From the NCBI GenBank assembly GCA_937901905.1, contig CALDIF010000071.1, positions 1-44,966 of the forward strand: a stretch of 44,966 nucleotides of DNA, written 5' to 3'. The translations under genes were made by a program, and so were the position numbers. The notes beneath the pieces were generated by a model. That model saw only the letters and a list, made by a program, of their open reading frames with translations, had not been told where the DNA came from and made no database searches. Source of the DNA: an uncultured Porphyromonadaceae bacterium. GTDB taxonomy: Bacteria > Bacteroidota > Bacteroidia > Bacteroidales > Muribaculaceae. Position 1 is the stretch's first letter. Each line of letters begins with the position of its first letter. This document shows, in pieces, positions 43,049 to 44,966 of this stretch.

Positions 43049-43388
43049 AATCGATTTTGTTTTCGATGCCCGGGCACCGCCTGATTTCTTGTCTCTCGTG
43101 AATTCATGTAAATCTGTACTTCGTGAAATTCGTGCAATTCGTTTTTACTTATTTATTGTAAATCGGCTTTATTCATTTCGACCGATGGGCGACCTATCTG
43201 CCTCTTTTCTCATCTCTCTCTCGACAGGTTACACTGTTTTACAGGATTTTACGAGAAATGATTTATTCAAGAGATTTACGAGTTCGCAATCTTATGCGTT
43301 TTTTTTACCTTAAAATGATACAACATACGCTTTTTTTTACTAATTTTACGGCAGTTTATTGTTTTACCCTTTTATTTAACTGACCGCT
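43049..43388. other. Intergenic region between the DUF5106 gene and ald
   Basis: No gene is seen. The region holds the minus-strand promoter at its left edge, a dispersed repeat copy (43093-43144), and T-rich DNA before ald. A TAATTTTA sequence (43341-43348, one mismatch to the -7 consensus) may be the ald promoter, without a clear -33. Several stretches (43170-43290) repeat TTTACGAG-like words but form no strong hairpin. Confidence 0.55.
43093..43144 (+). repeat. Dispersed period-9 repeat, copy 2
   Basis: Positions 43093-43142 align without gaps to 9-58 at about 43 of 50 bases. Three 9-base units lie at 43118-43126, 43127-43135 and 43136-43144. The copy is in the same orientation as the left-edge copy and 44 kb from it. 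Confidence 0.75.
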
Positions 43389-44495
43389 ATGAAAATCGGT
43401 GTACCTAAAGAAATTAAAAACAATGAGAACCGCGTGGGTATGACCCCGGCAGGTGTGAGTGAACTTATTAAGCACGGACATCAAGTTGCAGTCCAGCACA
43501 CTGCCGGTGAGGGTAGTGGCTTTGCCGATGATGACTACGTTAAGGTTGGCGCGACTATCCTGCCTGCAATCGAGGATGTGTATGCCTTTGCCGACATGAT
43601 CATCAAGGTTAAGGAGCCCATCAAACCCGAGTATCCGCTCATTCGCCACGGACAGTTGGTGTTTACCTATTTCCACTTCGCGAGCGACGAGGAACTCACC
43701 CGTGCAATGCTCGACAGCGGAGCCGTGTGCCTCGCCTACGAGACGGTGCAAACCCCTGATCGTCGCTTGCCTTTGCTTATTCCTATGAGTGAGGTGGCAG
43801 GTCGTATGGCTGCTATCAACGGTGCTTATTACTTGCAGAAGACCAAGGGTGGTGCCGGCAAGTTAATAGGTGGTGTGCCGGGTGTGAAACCTGCCAAATT
43901 CCTCGTGTTGGGAGGTGGTATTGTCGGTGAGGCTGCTGCACGTTATGCTGCAGGTATGGGTGCCGATGTCACTATTACCGACGTGTCGCTGCCACGCTTG
44001 CGCCAACTCGATATAGAAACTCCTGCCAATGTACACACTCTCTACAGCAACGACCATAATATTCGTCAAGAGTTGCCCGATGTTGATGTCGTGATAGGCT
44101 CTGTGCTTATACCCGGTGCCAAAACACCGTTCCTCGTGACTCGCGATATGCTGTCTCTCATGAGACCCGGCACTGTCTTGGTAGATGTCGCAATAGATCA
44201 GGGTGGCTGTTTCGAAACGTCTCACCCGACCACGCACAGCGAACCGACCTATGAGGTCGACGGTATCTTACACTATGCTGTTGCCAATATACCGGGTGCT
44301 GTGCCCAACACGTCTACCATAGCACTGACCAACGCTACGCTGCGTTACGCTCTCGCACTTGCCGATAAGGGTTGGCAACAGGCATGTCGCGACGACGAAG
44401 CACTCTACAAGGGTCTCAACGTGGTTGAAGGCAAGGTTACATTCAAGGGGGTTGCCGACGCATGGAACTTGCCCTATGAACCTGTTAAACTGTAA
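43389..44495 (+). CDS. ald: Alanine dehydrogenase
   Basis: The 368-residue cytoplasmic enzyme converts L-alanine to pyruvate, ammonia and NADH, or the reverse. The N-terminal KEIKNNENRVGMTPAGV and GHQV segments, the substrate Lys/His region (VKEPIKPEY; FTYFHFA), the Rossmann motif GGGIVGEAAARYAAGMGADV (171-190) and the C-terminal YAVANIPGAVPNTSTIALTN, written in part, are diagnostic. The length matches the family. It stands alone between two noncoding repeat-bearing regions. With the AspT-like transporter in the window, alanine-aspartate exchange is a possible metabolic link, but they are not co-transcribed. Confidence 0.97.
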   Translation: MKIGVPKEIKNNENRVGMTPAGVSELIKHGHQVAVQHTAGEGSGFADDDYVKVGATILPAIEDVYAFADMIIKVKEPIKPEYPLIRHGQLVFTYFHFASDEELTRAMLDSGAVCLAYETVQTPDRRLPLLIPMSEVAGRMAAINGAYYLQKTKGGAGKLIGGVPGVKPAKFLVLGGGIVGEAAARYAAGMGADVTITDVSLPRLRQLDIETPANVHTLYSNDHNIRQELPDVDVVIGSVLIPGAKTPFLVTRDMLSLMRPGTVLVDVAIDQGGCFETSHPTTHSEPTYEVDGILHYAVANIPGAVPNTSTIALTNATLRYALALADKGWQQACRDDEALYKGLNVVEGKVTFKGVADAWNLPYEPVKL

Positions 44496-44569
44496 TGGTT
44501 TATAACGTGATATACGCTCAATGCAGTTAGTCCGGTGCAAGTGCGCCGGACAAGAAATAAACAAATTAA

Positions 44570-44596
44570 CTACGAATTACACGAATCACACGAATT
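44570..44596 (-). repeat. Dispersed period-9 repeat, inverted copy 3
   Basis: Read on the minus strand, three 9-base units AATTCGTGT, GATTCGTGT and AATTCGTAG are followed by TTAATTT and TTTCTTGTCC, as at the left edge of the window. The orientation is opposite to copies 1 and 2. Confidence 0.72.
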
Positions 44597-44616
44597 ATAG
44601 AGGTTTACAGACAGTT

Positions 44617-44705
44617 CGACCGCTCCGAGGTCGCACTGTGAGATGAGCTCTCATGCCCCATGTGGTACCCACCTACGGCGAGCACCACATGGGGTTTAGC
44701 ATAGT
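44617..44705. repeat. Palindromic element, second copy of the pre-gyrA type
   Basis: CGACC/GGTCG (44617-44621 with 44629-44633) is followed by a perfect 11-bp inverted repeat (44656-44666 with 44684-44694, loop 17) beginning CCCCATGTGG, then TTTAGCATA. The order and the GGGGT..AGC..CATA ending match 17478-17545. The word ACCTACGG in its loop (44671-44678) recurs at 44745-44752, and its complement CCGTAGGT lies at 44724-44731, so alternative pairings exist. Confidence 0.6.
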
Positions 44706-44723
44706 TGCGTCGTCTTCGACTGT

Positions 44724-44752
44724 CCGTAGGTTACGCTGCGCTCCACCTACGG
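44724..44752. repeat. 8-bp inverted repeat
   Basis: CCGTAGGT (44724-44731) and ACCTACGG (44745-44752) pair perfectly across 13 bases. CCGTAGGT could also pair with ACCTACGG in the loop of the preceding palindrome. No T-run follows. Confidence 0.55.
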
Positions 44753-44827
44753 TTGCCTATATTTCGCCCTCACGGGCGCAGTTACGACGATTTACGTTGA
44801 GATATAAACGAACTACTAATTTCACGA

Positions 44828-44855
44828 ATTAAACGAATTAATCTATAGAGATCTA
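44828..44855 (-). repeat. Dispersed period-9 repeat, inverted copy 4 (degenerate)
   Basis: Minus-strand reading gives units close to AATTCGTTT, AATTCGTGA and AATTAGTAG followed by TTCGTTT. It is more diverged than the copy at 44570-44596 but has the same orientation and 9-base period. Confidence 0.55.
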
Positions 44856-44966
44856 AAGAAATTACAGATTACCTATGGCTGTGATGGCCTCGGAGAGGTT
44901 AGGCGGGTCGGAGACCCGACTTTGTTGGTAACACCATGCGAGCACGTCGAAGATGTGCGACGCTTG

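Larger units (their letters stand above)
44496..44966. other. Intergenic DNA right of ald with repeats and hairpins
   Basis: No gene is seen in the last 471 bases. It contains a 9-bp hairpin with one G-T pair (44530-44538 with 44543-44551, loop AAGT) 35 bases after the ald stop, which may serve as a terminator although no T-run follows. It also holds two inverted period-9 repeat copies, the CCCC-ATGTGG palindrome, and small hairpins near 44914-44921 and 44940-44960. Confidence 0.55.

Overview
The window looks like a chromosomal segment of a member of the Bacteroidales, possibly a Muribaculaceae-type gut lineage (family-level placement is a guess). The evidence is the Bacteroidetes promoter signature (TTTG, 19-21 bases, TAnnTTTG) repeated upstream of operons, weak use of Shine-Dalgarno sequences, and lineage-typical families: MutA/MutB methylmalonyl-CoA mutase, DUF1599 next to a BT_3928-like DoxX protein, TamL, DUF5106, and the RDD/SpoIIM/DUF4129/DUF4350/MoxR/DUF58 block. 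I see no rRNA, tRNA, CRISPR array, insertion sequence, prophage or broken gene. Almost all of it is housekeeping and cell-envelope chromosome.

Layout. 1-4274: mutA-mutB on the minus strand, ending in a strong 13-bp terminator hairpin. 4382-9960: plus strand, divergent from mutA: DUF1599 protein, DoxX-like membrane protein, panC, panD, ffh and folD. 10008-13948: plus strand: CapA-like phosphoesterase, dnaG, DEDDy exonuclease. 14004-17066: minus strand: LysE-family exporter, ftsY, rimO. 17067-17792: 726 bases without a gene, rich in hairpins, then gyrA (17793) and two paralogous TPR proteins on plus. 23006-23752: RDD membrane protein on minus, divergent from a six-gene plus operon at 23967-30289 (SpoIIM-like, multipass membrane protein, DUF4129, DUF4350, MoxR ATPase, DUF58). 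30295-42999: eleven consecutive minus-strand genes with small gaps: DUF5106 protein, mnmA, bifunctional nuclease with UVR tail, nucleoside permease, rsmE, kdsA, TPR protein, tamL, HAD phosphatase, AspT/YidE-type transporter, lipoprotein hydrolase. 43389-44495: alanine dehydrogenase on plus, flanked by noncoding DNA with dispersed repeats.

How the genes work together. MutAB interconverts succinyl-CoA and methylmalonyl-CoA, as in the propionate pathway of gut Bacteroidales. PanC and PanD make and use beta-alanine for pantothenate. Ffh and FtsY, encoded in separate operons, are the two GTPases of co-translational membrane targeting. DnaG, GyrA and the DEDDy exonuclease belong to DNA replication and maintenance. 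KdsA, TamL and the TPR protein suggest an outer-membrane and LPS module. The most system-like block is RDD plus SpoIIM-DUF4129-DUF4350-MoxR-DUF58: a MoxR AAA+ ATPase co-encoded with at least five membrane proteins, whose biochemical role is, to my knowledge, not established.

Noncoding structure. A dispersed intergenic repeat with a 9-base period (AATTCGTGN) occurs at the left edge, near 43.1 kb and, inverted, near 44.58 and 44.83 kb, with a related fragment near 17.18 kb. A second hairpin element (CGACC..GGTCG followed by CCCC..GGGGT) occurs upstream of gyrA and again downstream of ald.
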